Assembly (NCBI RefSeq): GCF_017876625.1
Contig: NZ_JAGIOH010000001.1
Span: 7,151,501 to 7,215,500, forward strand
Origin: Streptomyces syringium
GTDB taxonomy: Bacteria > Actinomycetota > Actinomycetes > Streptomycetales > Streptomycetaceae
Reading direction: 5' to 3'
DNA: 64,000 nt
Shown here piece after piece: positions 58,101 through 64,000 of this stretch. The first letter of the stretch is position 1. Each line of letters begins with the position of its first letter. The notes under the pieces are model-generated. The model saw nothing but the letters and a program-made list of their open reading frames with translations, was not told the DNA's origin and searched no databases. The position numbers and the translations under genes were made by a program.

Positions 58101-58632
58101 CGGCGGCGACGAGTCCGCGCTGCGCCGACGGCTCGAATCGCTGTCCGACGCCGAACGCGGCCGCGCCCTGCTCGACGTCGTCCGCGTCGAGGCGTCCGCC
58201 ACCCTCGGACACGAAGCGGCCGACGCCATCCCCGCCGACCGGGCCTTCCGCGACGTCGGCTTCGATTCCGTGACCGCCATCGAGCTGCGCAACCGGCTCC
58301 GGGTGGCGACCGGGCTGGCCCTGCCCGCCGCCCTGGTGTTCGACTACCCGACACCGACCGCGCTCGCCCAGTGCCTGCGCTCGTACCTCTTCCCGGACAC
58401 CGCACCGGCACAGAAGACGGACGACCCGGACGCGCACATCCGCGAGGCCCTCACCACCGTCCCCATCAGCCGGCTCCGCAAGGCGGGCCTGCTGGACATG
58501 GTGTTGCAGCTCGCCAACGAAGAAGCCGAGACCGCCACCGCCGCGCCCGACGCCGCGTCACCGATCGAGTCGATCGACGACATGGACGCCGAAAGCCTGC
58601 TGCGACTGGCGACCGAGAGCACGACGAACTGA
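49138..58632 (+). CDS. nysB: Polyene modular PKS, nysB-like, modules 1-2
   Basis: Bimodular PKS of 3,164 residues with a GTG start at 49138 (GAGGA 7 bases upstream) and an N-terminal docking coiled coil (residues 1-35). Module 1: KS(Cys203)-AT(Ser653)-KR(Tyr1335)-ACP(Ser1503). Module 2: KS(Cys1732)-AT(Ser2181)-KR(Tyr2873)-ACP(Ser3044). Both ATs have GHSQG and YASH (754 and 2281 onward), so both take methylmalonyl-CoA, as in nystatin and amphotericin modules 1 and 2 (C36 and C34 methyls). Both KRs are A-type: Trp eight residues before Tyr and no LDD. They set the C37 oxygen that becomes the lactone oxygen and the C35 hydroxyl. A C-terminal helical docking tail follows. The loading gene ends 41 bp upstream and the next PKS starts 20 bp downstream. 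Confidence 0.94.
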   Translation: MQEDQQDKVVDYLRRVAADLRRARQRIDELESKSREPIAIVGMGCRFPGGVSSPEGLWDLVASEGDAISGFPADRGWDLAALTGDGEGHSDTHEGGFLYEAGDFDAGFFGISPREALGMDPQQRLLLEVSWEALERAGIDPLSLRGSQAGVFVGSYHWNPGTARATGELDGHALTGTAASVLSGRLAYTLGLEGPALTVDTACSSSLVALHVAMRSLRDDECSLAVVGGVTVLSDPAVFVEFSKQGGLAPDGRCKAFSDAADGTGWSEGVGALVVERLSDARRNGHPVLAVLRGSAVNQDGASNGLTAPNGPSQQRVIRQALANAGLSVADVDAVEAHGTGTRLGDPIEAQALLATYGQGREVPLRLGSLKSNIGHTQAAAGVAGVIKMVMAMRHGVLPKSLHSDTASSHVDWSAGAVELLTESVAWPVGERPRRCAVSSFGVSGTNAHAVLEEAPRDAEPAAEEPPATDNPATVVPWVLSGRAPAAVRDQAANLLSRLDAEPGLRPVDVGYSLASRSLFEHRAVMVGAGMDDLREGLGALAAEETAAAVVQGVADIDGKTVFVFPGQGSQWVGMGARLLEESPVFAERLAECAQALGAFVDWSLTDVLRQMPGAPSLERVDVIQPASFAVMVSLAALWQAHGVSPDAVVGHSQGEIAAAVVSGALSLEDGARVVALRSQAIGRRLAGRGGMMSVGLPVAEVEGRLGGFAGRVSVAAVNGPRSVVVSGDPEGLDELTARLTDEGVRVRRIAVDYASHSAQVEDLHEELLSELGPIRPRESDVPFVSTVSGEWLDTSGMDAEYWHRNLRNTVRFEAGIRTLLDADHGVFVEVSSHPVLAMAVQDVIEDAGGHAVAVGTLRRYEGDLHRFLTSLAEVYVRGVPVDWRSLYTGTGARRVDLPTYPFQHERLWAMPHEVELLAAADPADTEFWAAVEREDLGSLTSRLHIDEDSLAAVLPALSSWRRERREQSALDAWRYRVAWSPLSGVPKASLSGTWLVVTAEGIADDDVVTALTGQDAEVRRLVLDDSCVDRAVLAARLDDAHDVAGIVSVLAAAEQPSTAYPQLASGLALTVSLVQALGDTGIDAPLWCLTRGAVSTGRSDLVTHPVQAQVHGVGWTAALEHPQRWGGLVDLPDTLDERAGRRLAAVLAGTTGEDQLAIRSSGVFTRRVVRAAAGGQGAGRGWRPHGTTLITGGSGALAPDLARWLAAQGAEHLVLVSRRGPAAPGATELIAELAELGTEAEAVACDISDRDAVAGLLSGLGADGRAVRTVVHAAAVIELESLAETTMEEFARVVHAKVAGARHLDELLDDEELDAFVLFSSITGMWGSGRHAAYGAGNAYLSALADHRRARGATATSLHWGKWPDDAEAAQLDPHQIRRSGLGFIDAGPALAGMRRALDDDETVLAIADVNWDVYHPIFTSGRPTTLFDEVPEVQRLTRPVAAAVNAGAEGEFAARLRALPAAERDRLLLDLVRGQAATVLGHASGEAFPERRAFRDVGFDSVTSVDLRNRLVTATGLRLPSTLVFDYPTPLALAEFLRDEIAGTAAATAPAVSAAATDEPIAIVGMSCRYPGGAHTPEDLWRLLVDGADVISEFPADRGWDADALFDPDPDRHGRTYSVQGGFLHEAAEFDASFFGISPREAVAMDPQQRLLLETAHEALERAGIDPDSLRGSPTGTFIGATYQDYTSGVPNAAESETYMATGTASSVLSGRVSYLFGLEGPAVTVDTACSSSLVALHLACQSLRNGESTLALAGGVAVMSTPSPFIGFSRQRALAVNGHCKPFSDDADGMTLAEGVGLVLLERLSDARRNGHRVLAVVRGSAINQDGASNGLTAPNGPSQQRVIRQALANAGVSPADVDVVEAHGTGTKLGDPIEAQALLATYGQDRETPLRLGSLKANIGHTQAAAGVASVIKMVMALREGVLPRTVNVSEPSSRVDWSSGAVELLTETEKWQAEGRTRRAGVSSFGISGTNAHLILEQAPDTEADGAEPAPDHTGVVPWLVSAKSDAALRDQAARLLAHVGDSPELPPVSVGWSLATTRPRLEHRAVLLGETHEDFTRCLEALATAGTTPGVVRGVAATGDAGPVFVFPGQGSQWWGMGRELLETSEVFRSAVDDCAEALAPHIDWSLRDVLAGTGDPALLERVDVVQPALFSMMVALSALWRSHGVEPAAVMGHSQGEIAAACVAGALSLPDAAAVVALRSKALLALSGRGGMMSVAASVEQVTALLGPWGDRISLAAVNGPSSVVVSGDPEALAELKEQCATEKIRARMVAVDYASHGSQVELIQDELANLLASVTPRAPKVPFYSTVTGERLDTPAMDGTYWYTNLRQTVQLERATRALLADGHRLFVETSPHPVLAGAVQETAESAEIESAVALGSLRRDEGDTKRFLTSLAEAHVQGAPVDWRAVFPASPSQAPVELPTYAFQRRRYWPEAELPAPGGPGTGTEADTAFWGLVENGDLDTLAGELGVAENDGRSSLGALLPALSAWRTKSRQASAANALRYKVDWTRLREPGGTTPAGTWLVVAPARGADDPWATAVIDALGPDTVRVDVEDTDRDVLTALLAATAEGTPGLTGVVSLLGLAEERHPGFTSVPDGLAMTLALVQALGDAGIGAPLWCLTRDAVAVGRDDKVTHPVQGALWGLGLVTALEQPGRWGGLIDLPDTVDPRTAARLRAVLAAPDGEDQLALRASGSFGRRLVHAAPGGNRPERRWWERGTVLITGGTGGLGGRVARWITERGARHVVLTSRRGPEAPGAEALRAELEGLGAQVTIAACDAADRVALHALLAGLPAELPLTAVVHAAGVADGDADAQSLTLEQLDALLRSKLTAALHLHEATSDLDLDAFVLFSSGAGIWGSGGQAGYAAANAFLDTLAEHRRARGLTATAVAWGAWAEAGMATVAEVHDRLSRRGVMSMEPSLAIAALQQSLTDDDTQVTVTDMDWELFTPSFTATRPSPLLSGIPEVRAVLSAQEAPAGDDGGDESALRRRLESLSDAERGRALLDVVRVEASATLGHEAADAIPADRAFRDVGFDSVTAIELRNRLRVATGLALPAALVFDYPTPTALAQCLRSYLFPDTAPAQKTDDPDAHIREALTTVPISRLRKAGLLDMVLQLANEEAETATAAPDAASPIESIDDMDAESLLRLATESTTN
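49968..50337 (+). repeat. 370-bp KS repeat, KS1 copy
   Basis: Partner of 46651-47020. Both copies share the same T-rich codon choices, unlike their flanks. Confidence 0.82.
50811..53770 (+). repeat. Module 1 AT-KR-ACP copy paralogous to module 11
   Basis: Partner of 811-3770. Identity is highest over the AT at 51085-51480, where only scattered differences are seen. Confidence 0.85.
53815..58390 (+). other. PKS module 2 KS-AT(methylmalonyl)-KR-ACP
   Basis: KS Cys 54331-54333, AT GHSQG with Ser 55678-55680, YASH from 55978, KR cofactor motif GGTGGLGG near 57325 and Tyr 57754-57756, ACP Ser 58267-58269. KS2 is very similar to KS12, the other KS that accepts a chain just methylated by a methylmalonyl module. 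Predicted outcome is a C34 methyl and C35 hydroxyl. Confidence 0.9.
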
Positions 58633-58652
58633 AAGCGACCTGGAGAAGAACG

Positions 58653-61600
58653 ATGAACACCTCCACCAACCAATACGTCGAAGCGCTGCGGTCGTCCCTG
58701 AAGGAAATCGAGCGGCTGCGGCAACAGAACCAACAACTGGTCGCTGCGGCGGTGGAACCGATCGCGGTCGTCGGCATCGGCTGCCGCTTCCCGGGAGGTG
58801 TGGCCTCACCGGAGGACCTGTGGCGACTCGTCGCCGAGGGCCGCGACGCGATCACCGACTTCCCCACCGACCGGGGCTGGGACCTGGGCGCCCTCGCGGG
58901 CGACGGCCCCGGCAGCAGCCTCGCCCAGCAGGGCGGGTTCGTCTACGACGCGGCCGAGTTCGACCCCGGCTTCTTCGGCATCTCCCCCCGTGAGGCGGTG
59001 GCGATGGACCCCCAGCAGCGCATGCTGCTGGAGGTGTCCTGGGAGGCGCTGGAGCGGGCCGGCATCGACCCCGCGTCCCTGCGGGAGAGCCAGACGGGTG
59101 TGTTCGTCGGCACCACCGGCCAGGACTACAGCACCGTCATCAACGGCTCCGACGAGGACGCCGAGCTGTACTCCACCACCGGGCACGCGGCGAGCGTCAT
59201 CTCCGGGCGGCTGTCCTACACGCTCGGCTGCGAAGGCCCCGCCGTCACCGTCGACACGGGCTGCTCGGCGTCGCTGGTCGCCCTGCACCTGGCCGCGCAG
59301 GCGCTGCGCGGCGGCGAGTGCAACCTCGCCCTGGCCGGCGGTGTGACGGTGATGTCGACGCCCGGCGCGTTCGTCTCCTTCACCGCGCAGAACGGCCTGG
59401 CCGCCGACGGCCGGTGCAAGTCGTTCTCCGAGGACGCCGACGGCACGGGCTGGGGCGAGGGCTCCGGCATCCTCATCCTGGAACGCCTCTCCGACGCCCA
59501 GCGCAACGGCCACCCGGTGCTCGCGGTGCTGCGCGGCTCGGCCGTCAACCAGGACGGCGCCTCCAACGGCCTGACCGCCCCCAACGGCCCCTCCCAGCAG
59601 CGGGTGATCCGCGCCGCCCTGGAGAACGCGCACCTCGCGCCCGCCGACGTGGACGCGGTCGAGGCCCACGGCACCGGCACGACCCTCGGCGACCCGATCG
59701 AGGCCCAGGCCCTCCTGGCCACCTACGGTCAGGACCGGGAACGCCCGCTGCTGCTCGGCTCGCTCAAGTCCAACATCGGTCACGCCCAGGCCGCTTCGGG
59801 CGTCGCCGGTGTGATCAAGATGGTCATGGCGATCCGCAACGGCGTCCTGCCCCGGACGCTGCACCTGAACCAGCGGTCGTCGCACGTGGAGTGGTCGGCG
59901 GGCTCGGTGGAGCTGCTGACGGAGTCCGTGCGGTGGCCCGACGCGGGCCGGGTGCGCCGGGCGGGCATCTCGTCCTTCGGCATCAGCGGCACGAACGCGC
60001 ACCTCATCGTCGAGCAGGCCCCGGCCGCCCCGTCACCGGCCGCCGAGGAGCCGACGGTGACGCCGGGCGTCGTGCCGTGGGTGGTGTCCGGCAGGTCCCC
60101 GGCGGCGCTGGACGCGCAACTGGACCGCATCACGACGTTCGCGTCGGAGCACCCCGACGCCACGCCGCTCGACGTGGGCCTCTCGCTCGCCGGCCGGTCG
60201 GTGTTCGAGTACAGCACGGTGCTGCTGGCCTCCGGCGAAGGCGTCGTCGAGGCCGCCCGCGGGGTGGCCGCGGCGGACGAGCGCCTGCTCGCGGTGGTGT
60301 TCTCCGGCCAGGGCTCGCAGCGGCTCGGCATGGGCCGCGAACTGTACGGCCGCTTCCCCGTGTTCACCGAGGCGCTGGACGCGGTGCTCGCCGAGCTGGA
60401 CCCGCTGTTGGACCGCCCCCTGCGGGACGTGATGTGGGGCGACGACGCCGCGGCGCTGGACGAAACCGGTTTCACGCAGCCCGCGCTCTTCGCCATAGAG
60501 GTCGCGCTGTACCGCCTGGTCGAGTCGTGGGGCGTCACCCCGGACTTCGTGGCCGGTCACTCCATCGGTGAGATCGCGGCGGCCCATGTGGCGGGGGTGT
60601 TCTCGCTGGTGGACGCCTGCCGTCTGGTGGCCGCGCGGGGTCGTTTGATGCAGGCGCTGCCGTCCGGTGGTGCGATGGTGGCGGTGCAGGCGACCGAGGA
60701 GGAGGTGCTGCCGCTGCTGACCGACGGAGTGTCGATCGCGGCGGTCAACGGCCCCTCGTCGGTGGTGGTCGCGGGGGAGGAGGCTGCGGTTCTCGGCCTC
60801 GCCGGCCGTCTCGCCGCCGACGGTCGTAAGACGTCGCGGCTGTCGGTGTCGCACGCCTTCCACTCGCCGCTCATGGAGCCGATGCTCGACGACTTCCGCA
60901 CCGTCGTCGCCGGCCTGACGTTCCAGGCACCGTCGATCCCGGTGATGTCCAACCTCACGGGCCGCACGGCCACCTCGGAGGAGATCCGCACCCCGGAGTA
61001 CTGGGTGCGGCACGTCCGCGAGGCCGTGCGCTTCGCCGACGGGGTACGGGCCCTGGTGGCCGAGGGCGTCGGCACCCTGCTGGAGCTCGGCCCCGACGGG
61101 GTCTGCTCGGCGATGGCCGCCGAGTCGGTGCCCGAGGGCACCGTGGTGGTGCCCGTCCTGCGCAAGGACCGGCCCGAGGAGACCGCGGCCGTGACGACGC
61201 TGGCCCGGCTGCACGTCGGCGGCGTCCGCGTGGACTGGCAGGCGTTCTTCGCCGGCACCGGCGCCCGCCGGGTGGACCTGCCCACCTACCCGTTCCAGAA
61301 CGAGCGGTTCTGGCCCGCGGGCGTCGCCGGCAACACCGGCGACATGCGTGCCGCCGGCCTGGCCTCCGCCGGGCACCCCCTGCTCGGTGCCGCGGTCGAA
61401 CTGGCCAACGGCGAAGGCGCGCTGTTCACCAGCCGCCTCTCGGTCCAGTCGCACCCGTGGCTGGCCGACCACGTCGTCCAGGGCCGGGTGCTGCTGCCCG
61501 GCACGGCCTTCGTGGAACTGGCGATCCGTGCCGGTGACGAGGTCGGCTGCGACCGCGTCGAGGAGCTGGCGCTGGCCGCCCCGCTGGTCCTGCCCGCACA

Positions 61601-64000
61601 GGGCGCCATCCAGTTCCAGGTGCGGGTCGGCACGGCCGACGACGCCGGGCGCCGGACCGTGGGCATGTACTCGCGGGCCGAGGGTGCCCTCGACGCCCCG
61701 TGGTCCGCGCACGCGACCGGTGTCCTCGCCCCCGGCACGGGCACGGCCGCAGCCGGCTTCGACACCACCGTGTGGCCGCCGGCCGGCGCCGAGCCGGTGG
61801 ACCTGGACGGCTGCTACGAACGCCTCTCCGAGATCGGCTTCGACTACGGACCGCTGTTCCGGGGCCTGCGGGCCGCGTGGCGGCGCGGCGACGAGGTGTT
61901 CGCCGAAGTGAGCCTGCCCGAGGGCGGGGAGGCCGACGCGGCCGCGTTCGGCCTCCACCCCGCGCTGCTCGACGCCGCCCAGCACGCCGCCGCCTTCGGC
62001 GACCTCGGCGCGATCAGCCACGGCGGACTGCCGTTCTCCTGGGAGGGCGTGTCCCTGCACGCCTCCGGCGCCTCGGCCGTACGGGCCAGGCTGTCCCGCA
62101 CCGGCGAGGACATGGTCTCGATCGCCGTCGCGGACACCACCGGCGGCCTCGTCGCCACCGTCGACTCCCTGGTCTCCCGCCGCGTGCCCACCGAGCAGCT
62201 GACCGAGGCCGACTCCGTACGCCGGGACTCCCTGTTCCGCGTGGAATGGTCCGCCGTACGGGCCGAGCCCGTGACGGCCACCGGACCGGTCGCCGTCGTC
62301 GGCACCGACACCGCCGCCCTGACCGACGCGCTGCGCGCCACCGGCACTACCACCGACGTGTACGCCGACCTGGACGCCCTGTTCACCGCGGGCACCCCGG
62401 TGCCCGACGTCGTGCTCGTCCCCGTGACCGGCGAGCCGGGCGCGGAGCAGGCCGCGGCGACGCACGCCGTGACCGGCGCCGTCCTGGGCCTGGCGCAGCG
62501 CTGGCTGACCGACGAGCGGTCCGCCGACGCGCGCCTGGTCTTCGTGACCCGAGGCGCGGTGGCCGTTGCCGGAGACGCCCCCACCGACCTCGCCGCGGCC
62601 GCCGCGTGGGGCCTCGTGCGCTCCGCGCAGACCGAGAACCCGGGCCGCTTCGGCCTGCTGGACCTCGACACCACTGCCGCCTCGCTCACCTCCGTACCGG
62701 CCGCGCTGGCCGTCGACGAGCCGCAGCTGGCGGTCCGCGACGGACAGCCGCTGGCCGCCCGACTGGCCCGTCTCTCGGTGCCGGACACCACCCCCGAGGC
62801 CGTCTGGGACCCCGACGGGACGGTCCTGGTCACCGGCGGCACCGGCGGCCTGGGCGCCGTGCTGGCCCGTCACCTCGTCACCGGCCGCGGTGCCCGACGG
62901 CTGCTGCTCGTCAGCCGCCGGGGCCTTTCCGCCGCAGGCGCCGAGGAACTGGTCGCCGAACTCACCGCACAGGGCGCAGACGTGCGCGTCGCCGCCTGCG
63001 ACGTCTCCGACCGCGCCGCGCTGACCGGGCTGCTGGAGACCATCGACGACGCCCACCCGCTGCGGGCCGTCGTGCACACCGCGGGTGTCGTCGACGACGG
63101 TGTCATCGGCTCCCTGACCCCCGAGCGCCTGAGCGCCGTGCTGCGGCCCAAGGTCGACGCGGTGTGGAACCTGCACGAGCTGACCCGCGACGCGGACCTG
63201 ACCGCCTTCGCCGTCTTCTCGTCGGTGTCCGCCACCCTCGGCAGCGCGGGACAGGGCAACTACGCGGCGGGCAACGCCTTCCTCGACGCCCTCGCCGCCC
63301 ACCGCCGCGCCGCGGGCCTGCCGGGCGTGTCCCTGGCCTGGGGCCCCTGGACCCAGTCGGTGGGCATGACGAGCGAGCTGACCGACGTGGACGTCGAGCG
63401 CATCGCCCGGCTGGGCATGCCGCCCCTCTCCGTCGAACAGGGCGTGACACTCTTCGACGCGGCCCTGGCCGGTACGGAGCCCGTGGCACTGCCGGTACGC
63501 CTCGACCTGCCGGCGCTGCGCGCCAAGGGCGACATCCCCCCGCTGCTGCGCGGACTCATCCGGGTCCCCACCCGCCGCGCCGTCGCCCAGTCCTCGAACG
63601 CCGTCGACTCCCTCGTGCAGCGACTCGTCCCCCTCACCGGTGAGGAGCGCCGCGAGGTCCTGCTGGACCTGGTGCGAAGCCAGGTGGCCCTGGTGCTCGG
63701 CCACGCCGGCGCGGGCTCCGTCGACGTGGCCCGCCAGTTCCAGGACCTGGGCTTCGACTCCCTGACCGCGGTCGAACTGCGCAACCGCCTCAACACGGCG
63801 TCCGGCCTGCGACTGCCCGCGACCCTCGTCTTCGACTACCCGACCCCGGGAGTCCTGGCCGACTACCTGCTGGACGAGCTGTTCGGCGCCGAGGCGGAAG
63901 CGGCCGCCCCCGTCCCCGTACGGGCCACGACCCCCGTCGCCGACGACCCGATCGTGATCGTCGGCATGGCATGCCGGTACCCCGGTGACGTGGACTCGCC
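58653..64000 (+). CDS. nysC: Polyene modular PKS, nysC-like, module 3 and start of module 4; 3' end outside window
   Basis: ATG at 58653 follows GGAGAAG, 20 bp after the module 1-2 gene. The frame is open to the right edge (1,782 complete codons). The N-terminal docking coiled coil (residues 1-33, rich in Glu, Arg and Gln) closely resembles that of the module 15-17 protein. Module 3 is KS(Cys204, DTGCSAS)-AT(Ser637, HAFH, malonyl)-DH(His940, Asp1107)-KR(Tyr1537, VDD B-type)-ACP(Ser1703). From about residue 1760 the next KS begins (DDPIVIVGMACRYPG) and is cut by the window edge. DH plus KR gives the first double bond (C32=C33), the expected start of the polyene in nystatin-type synthases, where this gene carries modules 3-8. 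Confidence 0.93.
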   Translation, partial: MNTSTNQYVEALRSSLKEIERLRQQNQQLVAAAVEPIAVVGIGCRFPGGVASPEDLWRLVAEGRDAITDFPTDRGWDLGALAGDGPGSSLAQQGGFVYDAAEFDPGFFGISPREAVAMDPQQRMLLEVSWEALERAGIDPASLRESQTGVFVGTTGQDYSTVINGSDEDAELYSTTGHAASVISGRLSYTLGCEGPAVTVDTGCSASLVALHLAAQALRGGECNLALAGGVTVMSTPGAFVSFTAQNGLAADGRCKSFSEDADGTGWGEGSGILILERLSDAQRNGHPVLAVLRGSAVNQDGASNGLTAPNGPSQQRVIRAALENAHLAPADVDAVEAHGTGTTLGDPIEAQALLATYGQDRERPLLLGSLKSNIGHAQAASGVAGVIKMVMAIRNGVLPRTLHLNQRSSHVEWSAGSVELLTESVRWPDAGRVRRAGISSFGISGTNAHLIVEQAPAAPSPAAEEPTVTPGVVPWVVSGRSPAALDAQLDRITTFASEHPDATPLDVGLSLAGRSVFEYSTVLLASGEGVVEAARGVAAADERLLAVVFSGQGSQRLGMGRELYGRFPVFTEALDAVLAELDPLLDRPLRDVMWGDDAAALDETGFTQPALFAIEVALYRLVESWGVTPDFVAGHSIGEIAAAHVAGVFSLVDACRLVAARGRLMQALPSGGAMVAVQATEEEVLPLLTDGVSIAAVNGPSSVVVAGEEAAVLGLAGRLAADGRKTSRLSVSHAFHSPLMEPMLDDFRTVVAGLTFQAPSIPVMSNLTGRTATSEEIRTPEYWVRHVREAVRFADGVRALVAEGVGTLLELGPDGVCSAMAAESVPEGTVVVPVLRKDRPEETAAVTTLARLHVGGVRVDWQAFFAGTGARRVDLPTYPFQNERFWPAGVAGNTGDMRAAGLASAGHPLLGAAVELANGEGALFTSRLSVQSHPWLADHVVQGRVLLPGTAFVELAIRAGDEVGCDRVEELALAAPLVLPAQGAIQFQVRVGTADDAGRRTVGMYSRAEGALDAPWSAHATGVLAPGTGTAAAGFDTTVWPPAGAEPVDLDGCYERLSEIGFDYGPLFRGLRAAWRRGDEVFAEVSLPEGGEADAAAFGLHPALLDAAQHAAAFGDLGAISHGGLPFSWEGVSLHASGASAVRARLSRTGEDMVSIAVADTTGGLVATVDSLVSRRVPTEQLTEADSVRRDSLFRVEWSAVRAEPVTATGPVAVVGTDTAALTDALRATGTTTDVYADLDALFTAGTPVPDVVLVPVTGEPGAEQAAATHAVTGAVLGLAQRWLTDERSADARLVFVTRGAVAVAGDAPTDLAAAAAWGLVRSAQTENPGRFGLLDLDTTAASLTSVPAALAVDEPQLAVRDGQPLAARLARLSVPDTTPEAVWDPDGTVLVTGGTGGLGAVLARHLVTGRGARRLLLVSRRGLSAAGAEELVAELTAQGADVRVAACDVSDRAALTGLLETIDDAHPLRAVVHTAGVVDDGVIGSLTPERLSAVLRPKVDAVWNLHELTRDADLTAFAVFSSVSATLGSAGQGNYAAGNAFLDALAAHRRAAGLPGVSLAWGPWTQSVGMTSELTDVDVERIARLGMPPLSVEQGVTLFDAALAGTEPVALPVRLDLPALRAKGDIPPLLRGLIRVPTRRAVAQSSNAVDSLVQRLVPLTGEERREVLLDLVRSQVALVLGHAGAGSVDVARQFQDLGFDSLTAVELRNRLNTASGLRLPATLVFDYPTPGVLADYLLDELFGAEAEAAAPVPVRATTPVADDPIVIVGMACRYPGDVDS
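58750..63880 (+). other. PKS module 3 KS-AT(malonyl)-DH-KR-ACP
   Basis: DH is intact: HVVQGRVLLP (His 61470-61472), YGPLF, and LLDAAQH (Asp 61971-61973). KR is intact: TGGTGGLG (about 62830) and Tyr 63261-63263 in GNYAAGN. There is no ER. The product is an alpha,beta-double bond, E by the B-type KR rule. AT3 shares a near-identical 608-bp block with AT15. Confidence 0.91.
60301..60908 (+). repeat. 608-bp AT repeat, module 3 copy
   Basis: Partner of 19383-19990. A further near-identical patch at the same offset occurs at 61227-61289 against 20309-20371, in the post-AT linker. Confidence 0.88.
63940..64000 (+). other. PKS module 4, first residues of KS
   Basis: The KS start motif DDPIVIVGMACRYPG follows the module 3 ACP linker, and the window ends about 20 residues into the domain. 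Only the presence of a further module can be stated. Confidence 0.85.

Overview
The window is very GC-rich, with the strong G/C third-position bias of a Streptomyces-type actinomycete. It is almost entirely one modular type I polyketide synthase (PKS) locus. Gene order, domain content and tailoring genes match the nystatin/amphotericin family of mycosamine-bearing polyene macrolides. Names such as nysI are used here for family equivalents, by recognition and not by a database search.

Layout. 1-17668: C-terminal part of a nysI-like PKS (modules 11-14; module 11 cut by the left edge). 17681-33856: nysJ-like PKS (modules 15-17). 33893-40072: nysK-like PKS (module 18 plus thioesterase). 40171-41358: nysL-like P450. 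On the minus strand, 41458-45481: glycosyltransferase (nysDI-like), aminotransferase (nysDII-like), CYP105-type P450 (nysN-like) and ferredoxin (nysM-like). 45482-45853: a 372-bp divergent promoter region with two matches to the PimM/PAS-LuxR operator. 45854-49096: loading module (nysA-like). 49138-58632: modules 1-2 (nysB-like). 58653 to the right edge: nysC-like PKS with module 3 and the first residues of module 4.

How it works together. The loading protein primes acetate. Modules 1 and 2 each add a methylmalonyl unit and a hydroxyl. Module 3 starts the polyene. The middle modules lie outside the window. Modules 11-18 build the polyol head and the TE closes the ring. The CYP105 P450 with its ferredoxin should oxidise the C16 methyl (set by methylmalonyl module 11) to a carboxylate. 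The aminotransferase and glycosyltransferase make and attach mycosamine. The CYP161-type P450 should hydroxylate the polyol. The full DH-ER-KR set lies in module 15, which is the nystatin pattern (C8-C9 saturated); amphotericin carries it in module 16.

Departures from the nystatin template. The loading KS has Ala in place of the active-site Cys (Ser in nystatin/amphotericin, as I recall), and the loading protein has no DH. The module 17 KR has lost its catalytic Tyr and Asn and its cofactor motif, predicting a C5 ketone. The AT of module 18 has IASH in place of HAFH. Near-identical repeats between distant modules point to gene conversion and to duplication of an AT-KR-ACP-KS unit. I see no RNA genes, insertion sequences or CRISPR arrays. 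This is a variant of a known system, not a wholly new one.
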